From contig JAQGDQ010000014.1 of assembly GCA_030141605.1 (NCBI GenBank), forward strand, positions 186,001 to 250,000: DNA of 64,000 nt. The letters run 5' to 3'. Shown piece after piece: positions 23,601-31,900 of this stretch (its first letter is position 1; every line of letters starts with the position of its first letter). Source of the stretch: Tubiluchus corallicola (taxonomy: Eukaryota; Priapulida; Priapulimorpha; Priapulimorphida; Tubiluchidae). The notes below the pieces were generated by a model. That model saw nothing but the letters and a program-made list of their open reading frames with translations, had not been told where the DNA came from and searched no databases. The position numbers were made by a program, and so were the translations under genes.

Positions 23601-25469
23601 TCGATAAAGTAGAAAAGCTTGCATTATTTTCCCTGAGAGTGTCACGTGCATGAAACTTCTTCATTTCTTTTTTATCTGATTCAAGTTTCCAAAAATGAAG
23701 CGGTGTAGAGATGGTGGACTTTTTAGTGAGCAAAGGCTGATTTGAATATCTAACAACAGAATTTTTCAAAGGTTTTTCAAATGGCACTTTTAATATTTCT
23801 GCATAACTCGGACGTGATGTAGATAAAAAAGGTGGTTGGTTTACTTCAGAATATGGTACATTTTGATCTGTACCCAGTCCAATGTGTTTGCTGGCAGGTA
23901 TGTAAGTCCATGGTGAAGTAGCCCACATTGGAAAAACAGAAAATTTTTCCTCTTTTGAAAAACTCATCTGTAACTTTTGTACATTACACATTTCGTCAGC
24001 TAAAATAAAAATGCATTTCATTATTTAATATACAATTATACAGGTTGACCTGTTTAAGGTTTAGCATGCATCAATAAATTAATAACAGCATGATAGGATT
24101 CTGCCACCTGTACTGCTGCCTATACACAACCAGGCACTGTATGCAGATCAATAAATCTGAACAGTAGTAATCTCATAGAACGAAACCTGGGCTTGTTCAT
24201 TTATTAGCTACTGGTTTTCACACAGTTAACAACAATGAAACGTATGAACGTACTACCTGTAGCATCAACTTGTATCTCACAGTGTTGGCCAGTAAAGCCA
24301 AAGCAACAAAGGCATGTGAAATAACTCAGTCCAGTCCATGTTGCTTTATGTGCAACACACTGGCCTCTACCACTACATAGTTCAGATATACACGTATCTT
24401 CTAAAAAAAATTAAAAAGTAATTAAATTTAATTCTGCGGGTAGGGATTAATGGGAGCTGTTAAAAATGGAAAACTATTAAAATTCGGAATATATCATGTC
24501 TAAATCCTTTTATAATAAGTGTTATGAGTAAAGATGTACCAACCAGAAGTTTTGTTTTCATCACAAATTATACTTCAGGAAATCACCTTTTCCGGATTTG
24601 GATTAACATATCTAGCATAAATACCTAGATAATCTTACAACTACCTAGCATAAATATTGTACAGTTGCAATAGTATTTAGAGCTTATTATTGGTATAAGG
24701 TTAATACACTGTCTCCCATTTCAATAAAACGCAGAAATAAAAAATACAAGTTTCAAAAATTGCACTTTCCATTTTAATGTACTTTCTTTCAGCATTGCTT
24801 GGTGATAGAATGTCCAAATTTAGGTTTGCTTATACTTTAGTAAATTTGTATTTAATTACGATAGTAAATGTAATCAAGGTAGTCTGATAATGATGACAAC
24901 GACTGTTGCATTAAAGGCCGCAATTGAGTCAAAATGATGGTATAACAACACAATGTTTTTACATTAAAATTGTTGTAGTATATGGACGTTGTATTACACT
25001 GAATGAAAGATTTTTGCCGATACACTATCTGTTTTCACCCCTCACCCCTGCATGGTAATGGTTCTGTGTTCTGTCCATTACGAAGCCATTGCGTGCTGGC
25101 ATCTATAAACAAGGTCAGTGGTCTTGTAGGTGCTTTTTACCATCTCAGCACCTGTTCCACTGGCATGGAGGACACAAGCTGTTCATACATAAACCTTGCC
25201 GTGTTCTACACGCTTGCCTAGCATTTTTCTCTAAAATTACATTAACCGTGTGTGTCAGCACCAATATCATTACAATATTACGAATGTTACATTCATTACA
25301 ATATCATTTATTAAATTACCTCCATTGCAAGTGAGAGAGCTTTCATCATAGCCGTTGTTGCAGTCAACATTACCATCGCAAATCCATTCGCAAGGTATAC
25401 ATTCTGATGGATTATCAAAGTTCACACATGATGCCTGGCAAGCCCCTCTGTAGGTTGAACAAGAAAATA
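1..25469 (-). CDS. Giant EGF-repeat mosaic protein (LDLa, Ser/Thr-rich linker, about 60 EGF modules), partial at both ends
   Basis: Eighteen exons chain in frame on the minus strand. In transcript order they are 25469-25320, 24400-24257, 23999-22808, 21573-21377, 21012-20899, 19972-19826, 19430-19287, 18805-18692, 18453-18310, 17836-11984, 11823-11654, 8413-8294, 7648-7519, 7024-6956, 5265-5146, 2481-2388, 1993-1757 and 195-1. Every junction has AG/GT and every codon phase matches, giving about 3,110 residues in the window. Modules are an LDLa domain, EGF modules (six Cys, C-x-C-x2-G-[YF]-x-G-x2-C), a Ser/Thr-rich exon, then long EGF runs. The protein is likely extracellular, either secreted matrix or the ectodomain of a membrane protein, with fibropellin/Notch-like EGFs. 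Most junctions are phase 1 and fall at two recurrent places: after the G of the C-terminal C-x2-G, or in the N-G-G before the third Cys. The start, signal peptide and C-terminus are outside or unseen, so no orthologue name is given. An exon could have been missed in a long intron where phase permits skipping. Confidence 0.88.
488..640. repeat. Tandem AAAATGGCACAGG-type repeat, left arm
   Basis: About ten imperfect copies of a 13-16 bp unit built on AAAAATGGCA(C/T)(A/G)GG. The inverse motif recurs at 1335-1500. Confidence 0.65.
1335..1500. repeat. Tandem CCTGTGCCATTTTT-type repeat, right arm
   Basis: About ten imperfect copies of TGTGCCATTTTTCC, the reverse complement of the motif at 488-640. 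The two arms are about 700 bp apart. Confidence 0.65.
1757..1993 (-). CDS. EGF-mosaic gene exon: EGF modules
   Basis: A 237-bp phase 2-2 exon (acceptor TTTTTCAG, donor GTAGGT). It closes one module ([13 protein letters not shown]), encodes a full module ending [11 protein letters not shown], and starts another ([12 protein letters not shown]). Confidence 0.85.
2388..2481 (-). CDS. EGF-mosaic gene exon: EGF half-modules
   Basis: A 94-bp exon (acceptor TTATAG, donor GTCTGT), phase 1 in and phase 2 out. It codes [17 protein letters not shown] and [13 protein letters not shown]. The INIDDC-like segment fits a Ca-binding EGF start. The donor GTCTGT is weak, but the join restores [13 protein letters not shown]. 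Confidence 0.75.
3474..3860. repeat. Inverted-repeat element with TTTAAAATCAAAACAC arms
   Basis: The segment 3474-3545, reverse-complemented, closely matches 3770-3860 (core TTTAAAATCAAAACAC preceded by GATTATGCATTTTAATTTT). It is a candidate MITE of about 390 bp in an intron of the EGF gene. A further direct copy of the right arm lies at 4263-4358. Confidence 0.55.
4263..4400 (+). repeat. Further copy of the TTTAAAATCAAAACAC repeat
   Basis: Bases 4275-4350 repeat the right arm at 3778-3858, sharing GTTTAAAATCAAAACAC and TTTTAGAGGAAGTACATAAT. A shorter degenerate copy follows at 4355-4400. Confidence 0.55.
5146..5265 (-). CDS. EGF-mosaic gene exon: EGF module
   Basis: A 120-bp phase 1-1 exon (acceptor TTTGCAG, donor GTAATT) with YSGNFC closing one module, then [12 protein letters not shown] and ICTCQTG. 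The downstream intron of 2.7 kb holds copies of an inverted interspersed repeat. Confidence 0.82.
6655..6813. repeat. Hairpin (foldback) element in an intron
   Basis: The left arm starts GGTAAAAGAAGTCAAAATG at 6655 and runs through CTTCAGAAGCTTTTG. The right arm ends CATTTTGACTTCTTTTACC at 6813 and contains CAAAACTTCTGAAAG. The arms are about 60-70 bp, imperfectly complementary, around a short loop near 6735, as expected for a miniature foldback transposon. Confidence 0.65.
6956..7024 (-). CDS. EGF-mosaic gene short exon: part of an EGF module
   Basis: A 69-bp phase 1-1 exon (acceptor CTTACAG, donor GTTAGT) coding [18 protein letters not shown] and CFPG. It completes the module begun at NPCMG in the exon upstream, leaving a doubled N-P-C motif across the junction. 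It is short but well bounded. Confidence 0.72.
7519..7648 (-). CDS. EGF-mosaic gene exon: EGF module
   Basis: A 130-bp exon (acceptor TTCCAG, donor GTAATG), phase 0 in and phase 1 out. It codes one module with [13 protein letters not shown] and [11 protein letters not shown] and the first residues of the next (NPCMG). Confidence 0.78.
7757..7925. repeat. Small inverted repeat of GGCACAGGAAAAAA type
   Basis: A-rich copies of AAAAAAGGCACAGGAAAAAA at 7770-7825 face T-rich GTGACTTTTTTCTGTGATTTTTCC at 7880-7915 around a centre with CCCTAACTATAACC. It resembles a shortened version of the 488-1500 element. Confidence 0.45.
7942..8115. repeat. Pogo/Tigger-like terminal-repeat remnant
   Basis: The right end, reverse-complemented, begins CAAACCTCTTTATACCGCC, resembling pogo/Tigger-type (Tc1-mariner superfamily) termini with CAAACCTC-x-[CT]TATAACG. 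Internal TTATAATGCCAA repeats fit this. The left terminus is not clear and there is no transposase, so it is a truncated non-autonomous copy at best. Confidence 0.35.
8294..8413 (-). CDS. EGF-mosaic gene exon: EGF module
   Basis: A 120-bp phase 0-0 exon (acceptor TTTCAG, donor GTAACAC) coding a module with [16 protein letters not shown] and [10 protein letters not shown]. The 3.2-kb intron upstream of it (8414-11653) contains the THAP transposon. Confidence 0.8.
9124..9131. repeat. Target-site duplication, left copy
   Basis: The 8-bp word TACCTGAA lies directly before the transposon terminus CAAGG and is repeated perfectly at 11490-11497. Eight base pairs is the usual target duplication of P-superfamily elements. 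Confidence 0.85.
9132..9193 (+). repeat. Left terminal inverted repeat of the THAP transposon
   Basis: It starts CAAGGACTACTATACACAGG and ends CCAGCGGAGGCGATC. It matches the right end in inverse orientation except for an internal insertion of about 15 bp. Confidence 0.85.
9546..11121 (+). pseudogene. THAP-domain P-type transposase, frameshifted and probably core-deleted
   Basis: The start is taken at the ATG of MPNKCG, the usual opening of a THAP domain; the frame is open 29 codons further up but lacks an ATG there. Residues about 1-90 form a THAP zinc finger (C2CH): Cys in [12 protein letters not shown] after the first helix, and FICKKHW supplying the last Cys and His, followed by a PSIFNVP tail. 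A long helical region follows with a SPSKRKLQS segment recalling the short motif before the catalytic domain. At the GGGGGG run (10523-10528) the frame must shift by one to continue [11 protein letters not shown] through to the stop at 11121. The second part has CAYVAGWLE and SRGGLTVP, typical of P-type transposase C-termini. I do not see the RNase-H-like DDE core between them. It could be a two-ORF gene, but a damaged transposase is more likely. Confidence 0.75.
11442..11489 (-). repeat. Right terminal inverted repeat of the THAP transposon
   Basis: Read on the minus strand it begins CAAGGACTACTATACAACAG and ends CTAGCGGAGGCGATC, mirroring the left end. Confidence 0.85.
11490..11497. repeat. 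Target-site duplication, right copy
   Basis: TACCTGAA, identical to 9124-9131. Confidence 0.85.
11541..11622. repeat. (CA)n(TA)n microsatellite
   Basis: About 30 bp of CA followed by about 50 bp of imperfect TA/CATA, next to the transposon's right flank. Confidence 0.9.
11654..11823 (-). CDS. EGF-mosaic gene exon: EGF modules
   Basis: A 170-bp exon (acceptor TCTTTAG, donor GTAAGTT), phase 1 in and phase 0 out. It finishes an EGF with [14 protein letters not shown] and encodes a full module ending [10 protein letters not shown]. It directly follows the giant exon, with an intron of 160 bp. Confidence 0.82.
11984..17836 (-). CDS. EGF-mosaic gene giant exon: about 48 tandem EGF modules in one 5.85-kb exon
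   Basis: A single uninterrupted 5,853-bp exon (acceptor TTTGCAG before GT-ATG-TGT, donor GTGAAT after TACAGCAATG) coding about 1,951 residues. I count about 48 EGF modules, most with the six-Cys pattern and endings such as GFTG-x2-CE or YFGKNCE. Around genomic 13300-13570 the array is broken by a roughly 90-residue Thr/Ser/Pro-rich linker. The modules next to the linker are compact, with a shortened loop between the first Cys residues. Some modules carry D/N and aromatic residues compatible with Ca-binding EGF, but I cannot assign this module by module. Many N-x-S/T sequons, often NNGTC, suggest N-glycosylation. Flanking exons carry about one module each, so this block has a different history: intron loss or expansion inside one exon. 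Confidence 0.9.
18024..18054. repeat. (TA)n microsatellite
   Basis: A short AT tract with one CA interruption, in the intron before the giant exon. Confidence 0.8.
18310..18453 (-). CDS. EGF-mosaic gene exon: EGF modules
   Basis: A 144-bp phase 1-1 exon (acceptor AAACAG, donor GTAGTA). It carries an unusual CC pair near its start, then [13 protein letters not shown] and [10 protein letters not shown] leading directly into the giant exon. Confidence 0.8.
18692..18805 (-). CDS. EGF-mosaic gene exon: EGF module
   Basis: A 114-bp phase 1-1 exon (acceptor ATTTTAG, donor GTAATT). It starts within an N-G-[x]-C position of one EGF and ends at the equivalent position of the next ([10 protein letters not shown]), so it is a circularly permuted single-EGF exon. 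Confidence 0.82.
19287..19430 (-). CDS. EGF-mosaic gene exon: EGF module
   Basis: A 144-bp phase 1-1 exon (acceptor TTTTTAG, donor GTTAAC). It codes [11 protein letters not shown], then [13 protein letters not shown] and the start of the next module (CLENPCTNG). The donor departs from consensus at position +3. Confidence 0.8.
19826..19972 (-). CDS. EGF-mosaic gene exon: EGF module
   Basis: A 147-bp phase 1-1 exon (acceptor GCTTTTAG, donor GTGATG) with the module [12 protein letters not shown] and [11 protein letters not shown]. Reading upstream through the acceptor gives a hydrophobic stretch that mimics a signal peptide. The splice from the exon at 20899-21012 restores a normal EGF (FTG|AFCE), so I treat the hydrophobic reading as intron. 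Confidence 0.8.
20279..20521 (+). repeat. Perfect 243-bp direct duplication, copy 1
   Basis: Identical at every base to 20561-20803, from TATCATAAAATTAG to CTATTTCTAGACT. It is intronic. Confidence 0.92.
20561..20803 (+). repeat. Perfect 243-bp direct duplication, copy 2
   Basis: Second copy of 20279-20521, with a 282-bp offset and a 39-bp unique spacer. Identity without a single difference means a very recent duplication or an assembly artefact. Confidence 0.92.
20899..21012 (-). CDS. EGF-mosaic gene exon: EGF module
   Basis: A 114-bp phase 1-1 exon (acceptor TGTTAG, donor GTAAGTG). It finishes the previous EGF at RQCE and holds most of the next one up to CMIDFTG, the classic one-module-per-exon arrangement. 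Confidence 0.82.
21377..21573 (-). CDS. EGF-mosaic gene exon: about one and a half EGF modules
   Basis: A 197-bp exon (acceptor TTCTAG, donor GTACAT). It codes one complete EGF module ending [11 protein letters not shown] and the start of a short compact EGF with [17 protein letters not shown], completed by the next exon. A second AG sits just inside the exon, but only the outer one keeps the frame with the Ser/Thr-rich exon. Confidence 0.8.
22808..23999 (-). CDS. EGF-mosaic gene exon: Ser/Thr-rich, mucin-like spacer
   Basis: A 1,192-bp open exon (acceptor TTTTAG, donor GTAAGG) coding about 397 residues with no EGF module and almost no cysteine after its first codons. It is rich in Ser, Thr, Asn and Lys, with N-x-S/T sequons and runs such as [11 protein letters not shown], which suggests an extended O-glycosylated stalk between the LDLa/EGF head and the main EGF array. 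I recognise no domain in it. It is in frame with both neighbouring exons, including the split codon AG|T at the 3' junction. Confidence 0.75.
24257..24400 (-). CDS. EGF-mosaic gene exon: one EGF module
   Basis: A 144-bp exon with acceptor TTTTAG and donor GTAGTA, phase 1-1. It encodes one EGF module ending [11 protein letters not shown], with a longer than usual loop before the fifth Cys and an extra Cys beside it. It joins in frame to the LDLa exon upstream and the Ser/Thr-rich exon downstream. Confidence 0.8.
25320..25469 (-). CDS. EGF-mosaic gene exon: LDL-receptor class A module
   Basis: Acceptor TTTTTAG and donor GTAAT bound a 150-bp phase 1-1 exon. The translation holds the LDLa calcium box, with WICDG-x2-DC-x2-G-x-DE followed by a final Cys. 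LDLa modules of this kind are Ca2+-dependent ligand-binding units of extracellular proteins. The N-terminal half is atypical, with extra Cys before the CIP motif. This is the most upstream exon I can support firmly, so the signal peptide lies further right. Confidence 0.75.
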
Positions 25470-26250
25470 CTAAAAATAATAGTGACATATCAATTAATAA
25501 AAGAGTAATTAGTAACAAAAATGTTACCTATTATTATGTATGTTACATACTATTAAGAGTTGAATGGTATGGGGAGGATTATTAAAGAACAAAGTGATTA
25601 TCTTATAAAAGCTGCAGTAGCCGAAATCGGCTTAAAAACCGGTTGCTGTCAGTTCGCACTTTAAAGGAAAACTGCAACCAGTGTTAAAGTGAAAGTCAAA
25701 ACAATCTACTATTTACTTACTTGAAAGAATTGTTTCTGCACAAACATAATTTCATGTTTACGCCGTTAGTACTTTGCGGTTACATGCATTTCACCATTCA
25801 CTAGTTAGACGGGCACTAGCGCCTGCATTTCGGAAAAACAGATGCTATACATCTCAGTTCAGAGTGTTCAATTGTGATGTAGTACACACGTTTAATAACT
25901 CATTAGTGAGCACAGTGGTAAATTTGAAATTTGGATTTTTATCTTAAAACTTGCCAAGTTTTTTAGTATATCACACTAGATGTTGACAAGTAGTATTGTA
26001 CTTCAATTCTCGCTTTTGCAAACATGTGCAACATGTATAGTATAAATGCAGTAAAAACATAGAGTAAGTTCTGAAACCATTTTTTAATTCAAAAGAAAAT
26101 CAACATTTTTGTAATGCACAAATAACAGCTAACCTTGCTAGTACCACGTATCAACTTGAAACCTGTCCTGGTTTGCACATGCACAAAATAAACCTAGAAC
26201 CTGTATCTGTTATGTTAGGTTTCCAGCAACATGCTTGTGGAATGTTTGTG

Positions 26251-28242
26251 CTGTTAAAAATTATGTTCATTTGTGATGTCATAAATAGTTGTACTCGCCT
26301 GCCGTTAATTAAGATTTTAACGAAACATTTTTGCAGTATTATTGGTGTCAAAATGTATATTTTTTACCATACTTGAAAATGAGGTAGGACACAAAAATCA
26401 TCCTATCATCCTTTAATACGGAAAAACGAGAAAATGTTACTAAACAGACTGCACAAACTACAAAAGTAAAAACTACTAATGACTTAATCTCTTTGCTTTA
26501 ACTGCTTACACAACCTGCAGAATAAGCTGAAGTTCAACTTGTAAGGCGTGTTGATGTTTTACACACAAAACTGAACTGAAACTTAAACCTTTTCAACATC
26601 ACCAGACAGTCTAGTGACTTTTTGATATTGCTGCGATGATGGGGCTGAATCTAAGCAATCAAAGCAGTCGCTTTCAAGAAGATAATTCCATTGCTGAGAA
26701 TAGGCCACTCTATTTTCTAGTTTTATAATTTTTCACACACCTTTATCAGTTACCTTTAATTACAGTTCCAGTTTAATTAATAAGTGGTAAAATAGTAATT
26801 TTTGTGGCACTGGTATGTGCTAGTTAGCTTTGTAGAGACATTTTAAACATTTTTAGATCATTTTGTCCATATATTCACATAAACATCAAACATAAATATA
26901 AAATTTACTCAAATACAATTGAAATTTTACACATGTAAAAGCACGGACTTATAATTACAAAAAAAAATTGTAGAATAATTAGGGAAAAAACTTACATGAA
27001 AAAAGTTTATTGTAGCATAAAGTGGAGAAGATTGGGTAAATATTCAACTTAATTCCTAAAAAAGTCAAAGGTCTACTTAATAGTCGTTTAAGAATATCAC
27101 ATCTACTTTATCACATTCAGGTAATTTACATGTTCATAATTTGTTCAATTTCAATTTGATTTGACCTTGCCATAAATTTCAGTCTCGGTAAATTTAGTTG
27201 CTCCATTTACAAATGCTTATAGATATGTAGACAGTCGAAAATATATGCATGCATCATTTTTGTTATGTAGCAAAATCGCGTGAAAATATTGCTTATTTAA
27301 TTGCTACAGTTTATTCTTGCTTATTTTATTTTATTTATAGTTTTGTTATTGCTTTTTTGCTTTATTTGCTTTGCATAGTTTATTTTGCAGATTGATTAAA
27401 ATGGTCAAAACTATTCTGCATTGTAAAACTGAACATAAGCACTTAACTGATATTAATATTCCATTTTTTAGGTTTTTGCATTGTACAGTTTAGTGCTTGC
27501 TGATCATTGAATTAGTTCTTATAAATTAACCTTTTGTAGAATGATACCATAATATCAAAATTTGCTCCTAAATTTCAGTAGTCACTATTGGAATCCTATT
27601 TATTTTATTTAATATACTAGCTGATCCTAATGTCCATTGTTTTTCCTTCGTCATCACAATCAACATTGCATTATGTGTTTGCTTAATTGCATATGATCGT
27701 TTGCATGAGTAAGTTGATAATTATATTTTGCTTTAATTACTTTTTGTTCTTCCTGATTGCTTGAAATTCATGATTTACTTTACTGCTCAATTTGTTTACT
27801 TGTAACTGAACAGCTACATTTTACTTTATTTCATTTCATAATAAGCATGCATCACTTGTAATTTTAATATCTCCACTAAATAAGAACAGTTTGACTTGAT
27901 GACCTCTTTCGGTCTTTCACCATCCGTTTTCCACATCTCTTAAATGACTTAATATTGTACTAATTTATGATGTTTGTACATATGCAAAAAACTATATCTG
28001 AATCTAACAGTTAAGCAACCTGTTTCATCTATCTTGTATCCAAGTGCAGGTATGATGTAAAACACAGCTGCTGTCAATATAATCCATAATACATGCGCAT
28101 AAAAATCCATATCCTTTTATCCTGGTTCTACGAAAAAAACAGTCACTAATTACATAACTGTTTTAGATACAAGTGACATTTGCAAAGCTACATTTTGGAA
28201 TACTAGCAACAACAGTATTTAATTACTAACAAACTTTGAAAA

Positions 28243-28326
<84 letters not shown>

Positions 28327-28759
28327 GAGAGACAGAGGGGAGATTTACTTTTATTTACACTTATTTTTTCACTGCTTATTGATCAAATAATCTATTTACA
28401 CTTAGCTTTACAATGCTTTTTGACTGAATAATCTATTTGACATGTTTTTACAGTTCAATAATTGAAGAGTAGTAAAACAAGTTCTAGGATGTAATTAATA
28501 AAACATTAATTACCTTATGTTTTATATTTTAGGCAACAGATCACATAAATTAAGATTATAACCAAATTTAGTCATAAATAGTTACCTCATTTCTTCATGA
28601 ATTTCTACATATTATGACCAAATGTTCTGTAATGTAGATGAAAGAGGAATTTAGGGTCATGTGTCTCGATTTATCCAGCTATTAATTCTTCTTTGTTCAT
28701 CTGTTCTATAAGAAAAGTTTATTATGGATCATTAAATTAAAAATATTTATTAATACAAC
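26251..28759. other. Gene-free AT-rich stretch with a (GA)n tract
   Basis: I see no coding sequence that holds up here. The only structured feature is the (GA)n/(GACA)n microsatellite at about 28244-28342. If the EGF gene's 5' exons lie further right, this is intron. Confidence 0.5.
28244..28342. repeat. (GA)n-(GACA)n microsatellite
   Basis: About 65 bp of pure GA, then GACA units, then GA again. Confidence 0.9.
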
Positions 28760-28875
28760 TTAATTAGCATAGTTAGTGTTCCTCGGCCAGTTAGGTGGCT
28801 TGCCGTATGATTTACAAGTTATACTATTTCTGCCATTTGTACAAGTTTGTATAAGTACTTTGTACGTAGGGATAC
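28760..28875 (-). CDS. Candidate Cys-containing exon (last exon, or internal with an alternative donor)
   Basis: Acceptor TTATATAG precedes an open frame coding IPTYKVLIQTCTNGRN, SITCKSYGKPPNWP and a stop. Two readings compete. First, it is the terminal exon of a small gene. Second, it is an internal exon ending at 28816 (donor GTAAATC), which would join in phase 1 to the LDLa exon at 25320-25469 and belong to the EGF gene. It also joins in phase 1 to the candidate exon at 29369-29446 if that exon uses its inner GT. I recognise no domain. Confidence 0.35.
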
Positions 28876-29368
28876 CTATATAAAAAAATGTGTCATTGTG
28901 AAAAATCAGTGAAAGATAATAAAAAATCAACGTGTTAGGAAAATTTAACAGGCATACATATTTCACAGTTTTATACAGTAATACCAATTAACATTCCTAT
29001 ATGGCACTTAACGCTTAGACAAGCGGACACTATAATATTGCCCACGTTTCGTCGGTGCTGGAGTCACATCACCGTATTGTCTTTAACGACTTGTATTTCA
29101 GCTTTTGTGAAGAATTTTACCATTGTAATAAACAGCTCATATTGCGTTGATTTAAGCATTTACTCAACATTTTGTCGATAGACATTGATGTGGAGATATA
29201 ATTATTATAGTTCTATCGTCATGTCCGGTTCTTCAATTACTTAACATAGCAGTGACACTACATCCTCATGTATTCTTTGCATTACTCTCCATTATATTGT
29301 AACACCATCCAGTCTTATTATTACTACTAGTAGTAGCACCTTACAAAAATTTGAAAGAGAACTTACAC

Positions 29369-29446
29369 ACTGACGTTCGCATTCTCCATGAACCATCATC
29401 ATCATAATTACATTACGCCTGTTGTAGACATTAGGCACACAGAATT
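29369..29446 (-). CDS. Candidate small exon with three cysteines
   Basis: A good acceptor (TTTATTTTAG) and nearby donors (GTGTAAG or GTAAGTT, two bases apart) bound an open frame with FCVPNVYNRRNV, four Met from an ATG run, and HGECERQC. Joined at the inner GT it reads ERQC-IPTYKV into 28760-28875 as a 78-bp phase 1-1 exon, the same class as the EGF gene exons. The stronger donor (GTAAGT) would break that frame, so assignment is open. Confidence 0.33.
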
Positions 29447-29742
29447 CTAAAATAAAGGAAATCTGTCCTCAAGACACGTAAACACAGTAGTAGTCCATAA
29501 AAAACTAGACACTGTTATACCAGTGGCTTATCAGCACCTGAATCGAAACTCGAAAGCCTTGATTCGTTCATGGCTTTGCGTTCCTTGGTTACCTAGCAAA
29601 TCAATCTACTTTGCGCTATACCATGCGCAGTTTACTGCCAGTGAAGTACGGGCCTAAACCTAACGCATGCGTGAAAAAACGTAACCCGACAGCTGCATGC
29701 ATATAAAATTTGAATATGTTTTGAATAAATGCACTTAGACAT

Positions 29743-29941
29743 CAGGGCCGTACTCGGCTTTTGAAAAGTGGTCCGGCCACAGATACGGAACAGGTAGAAG
29801 AAGAATATACCAGCAACATATAGAAGAGTATATTATAATTTATAATACAGAGTTATAATATAAATAATGAAGGGGAGATGTCTAGGCACGTATGGCAGAA
29901 AAAGTGGTCCGGCCATGGCCGGACCGCCGACTACGGCCTTG
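29743..29941. mobile_element. hAT-like MITE, 199 bp, with a perfect 20-bp palindrome
   Basis: The left end CAGGGCCGTACTCGGC mirrors the right end GCCGACTACGGCCTTG as inverted repeats. Subterminal GTGGTCCGGCCA repeats follow inside both ends. On the right they form the perfect palindrome GGTCCGGCCATGGCCGGACC (29906-29925). The CAGGG terminus is typical of hAT elements. Flanking GACAT occurs on both sides. An 8-bp duplication would be TTAGACAT versus TTGGACAT, depending on where the right end is set. Confidence 0.65.
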
Positions 29942-30139
29942 GACATTCGTTACTTTGTAGTAAAGTCGTAACGTTGAGTTTGCTTATATAATTATGTATA
30001 CAAGAAGCTTTGTGTTTTTTGTATATTTTAACGCACTAATTCACTAGAACTTTGTCATCTGTTGTGCACAGATTTTAATGTTTAGTTTGGTGTCTAATTT
30101 TTGTGAACGTTGAATTAATATGGTCTTTTGACAATAAAT

Positions 30140-30166
30140 TACTACTGCTACTACGGCTACTACTAT

Positions 30167-30201
<35 letters not shown>

Positions 30202-30207
30202 CTATTA

Positions 30208-30238
<31 letters not shown>

Positions 30239-30246
30239 GACGACGA

Positions 30247-30338
<92 letters not shown>

Positions 30339-30346
30339 GTCTACTA
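30140..30346. repeat. (ACT)n/(ACG)n trinucleotide array
   Basis: About 200 bp of ACT units with blocks of ACG, nearly pure in its right half. Poly-Tyr/Leu/Thr frames here are artefacts. Confidence 0.95.
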
Positions 30347-30354
30347 CGCTAATT

Positions 30355-31900
30355 CACCCAATGTCGTCAGCATATTGTTGGTGACTTATAGGAATGGCTT
30401 ATAGGAACCTGGTGCAGGATAAGTACGATCAACCTTCAACCATATAGGCAGGGAGATTTTTTCGGAATCGTGGCATCATAATCATGATCTGTAAAAGAAA
30501 CATCTTCGCTTTGGAGTGCATTGGCTATAGGTACAACTTGAAAAACCCTGGGCTGAGGCAGTCAAATTGAGCAACACCGACGTTAGTTTTAATAGCTCTT
30601 CGTATAGGCCGCATTGTCTAGTTCTACATGAAGCCTGATTTCTATAAGTAGGATTGTTATCATGTGTAATTTATTTGTTCTAAAACTGATTTTAAATTAT
30701 CAATATTATTCCTCTATCAACAGTATCAAATGCCTTGCTCATATCAAGTAGTAATAGTATTAGAGTAACTGAATAAAAAATAGAAGTTACAGCTTTTTCG
30801 GCTAAGATTTTTGCAGACATGATTAATTCTGTAGTGCTCCTTCCTTCTCTATATTACGTTTATGTAATTGGCATAGCGTTGTTGAATCTGAGATGTATGC
30901 GTGTAATTTGTAGGTTGCTACTTATTTTGAAGTTTTATTCGTGTGACGGTATTTCTGAGTTACTATAAATATATACTTATAATATTCCCAAACAGCTTGT
31001 GGTGCGTTAGAGTTGCTTAGTATTGGTTGCTATGTATTTAAGTTCTACTTATGTTTACATTGGTCTTCAGGTTTTCTGCTATGTCACGACGTAATTTCTT
31101 ATGATGGCGCAATAGCCAACAGATAACGCGTAGATTTACAGATCGTGCAGTTACGAGTTCGTTACTATTCATTCATTTTTGGAGCCACACGTCCTCTGAC
31201 ATGACTCTTGCAATCATTGTAAAGCATGCTGCCCTGTCACCCGCAACCTCCCTCCTCTCTTTATTTTTGGTATCTAATGGTGTGTTGATAAGACCTTTTT
31301 GGAATGAAATTAAAATCAGCAGCTGTCCTCTTTCTACATTGCTTCTTAAAATGCTAATTTTAATGGTCCGTCTTCTGGTAGTCGTATAGCATATTCAAAC
31401 GATCATAATCTTCTCCTTTTGATTTTAACATTCCTCTGCTTTGACTTTATTATACAGATCCTAGTTTGATATTTCCTTTAGCCATTTTATTCCTAGATTC
31501 TAGAATGTTCCTATAGTTTCTTCTTCGAAATGCTGAAATGCGTCTATTTCTGATTTGTGATCTGTTTTGATTGTCAACAATTCTGAGTTGTGGAGAAACA
31601 CTGTTTCCACAAATGCATCAAATATTTTTAATTTTATTTCTAGACTGATCCACTTACTTTTAAATTTTTTTGTTAAATTTAGAATATGCAGCTAGTGCTA
31701 AGATTTAACTTCTTGGTATATATTCATCTGTTGCTAGGAGGCTGCCTAAATATTTACATTTTCTCCAGGCATCATCTCCATTTCCTTTTTATGTGATACT
31801 CTTCTGTTTTATCTTTGTTTAATTTGAGATAAATTTGTTTAATCGGGGACGCAACGGAAACAAAAGCTTTAGAGTACAAAGAATTAGTGACAGGGTCGGC
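30355..31900 (-). pseudogene. Decayed LINE (non-LTR) reverse transcriptase
   Basis: Stops and shifts pervade the minus-strand reading, but three RT landmarks occur in order. LLLLDMSKAFDTVDRG (about 30700-30750) matches the first catalytic Asp motif. GVAQFDCLSPGFFKLYL (about 30530-30590) corresponds to the GVPQG-x-LSP-x-LF motif. HQQYADDIG (about 30358-30385) is the catalytic YADD box. Upstream sequence to about 31.9 kb looks like degraded N-terminal pol but is not translatable. The (ACT)n array abuts its 3' side. It is an old inactive copy, and I cannot assign the clade. Confidence 0.7.

Noticed and set aside
26163-26250. Possible EGF half-exon with CCWKPN and CMCKPG on the minus strand
   Set aside because: It has an acceptor (TTAACAG) and a weak donor (GTTTCA), but its phase does not fit the next exon at 25469, and the cysteine pattern is incomplete.
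30103-30352. Poly-Tyr/Leu and poly-Thr frames
   Set aside because: Translation of an ACT/ACG microsatellite.
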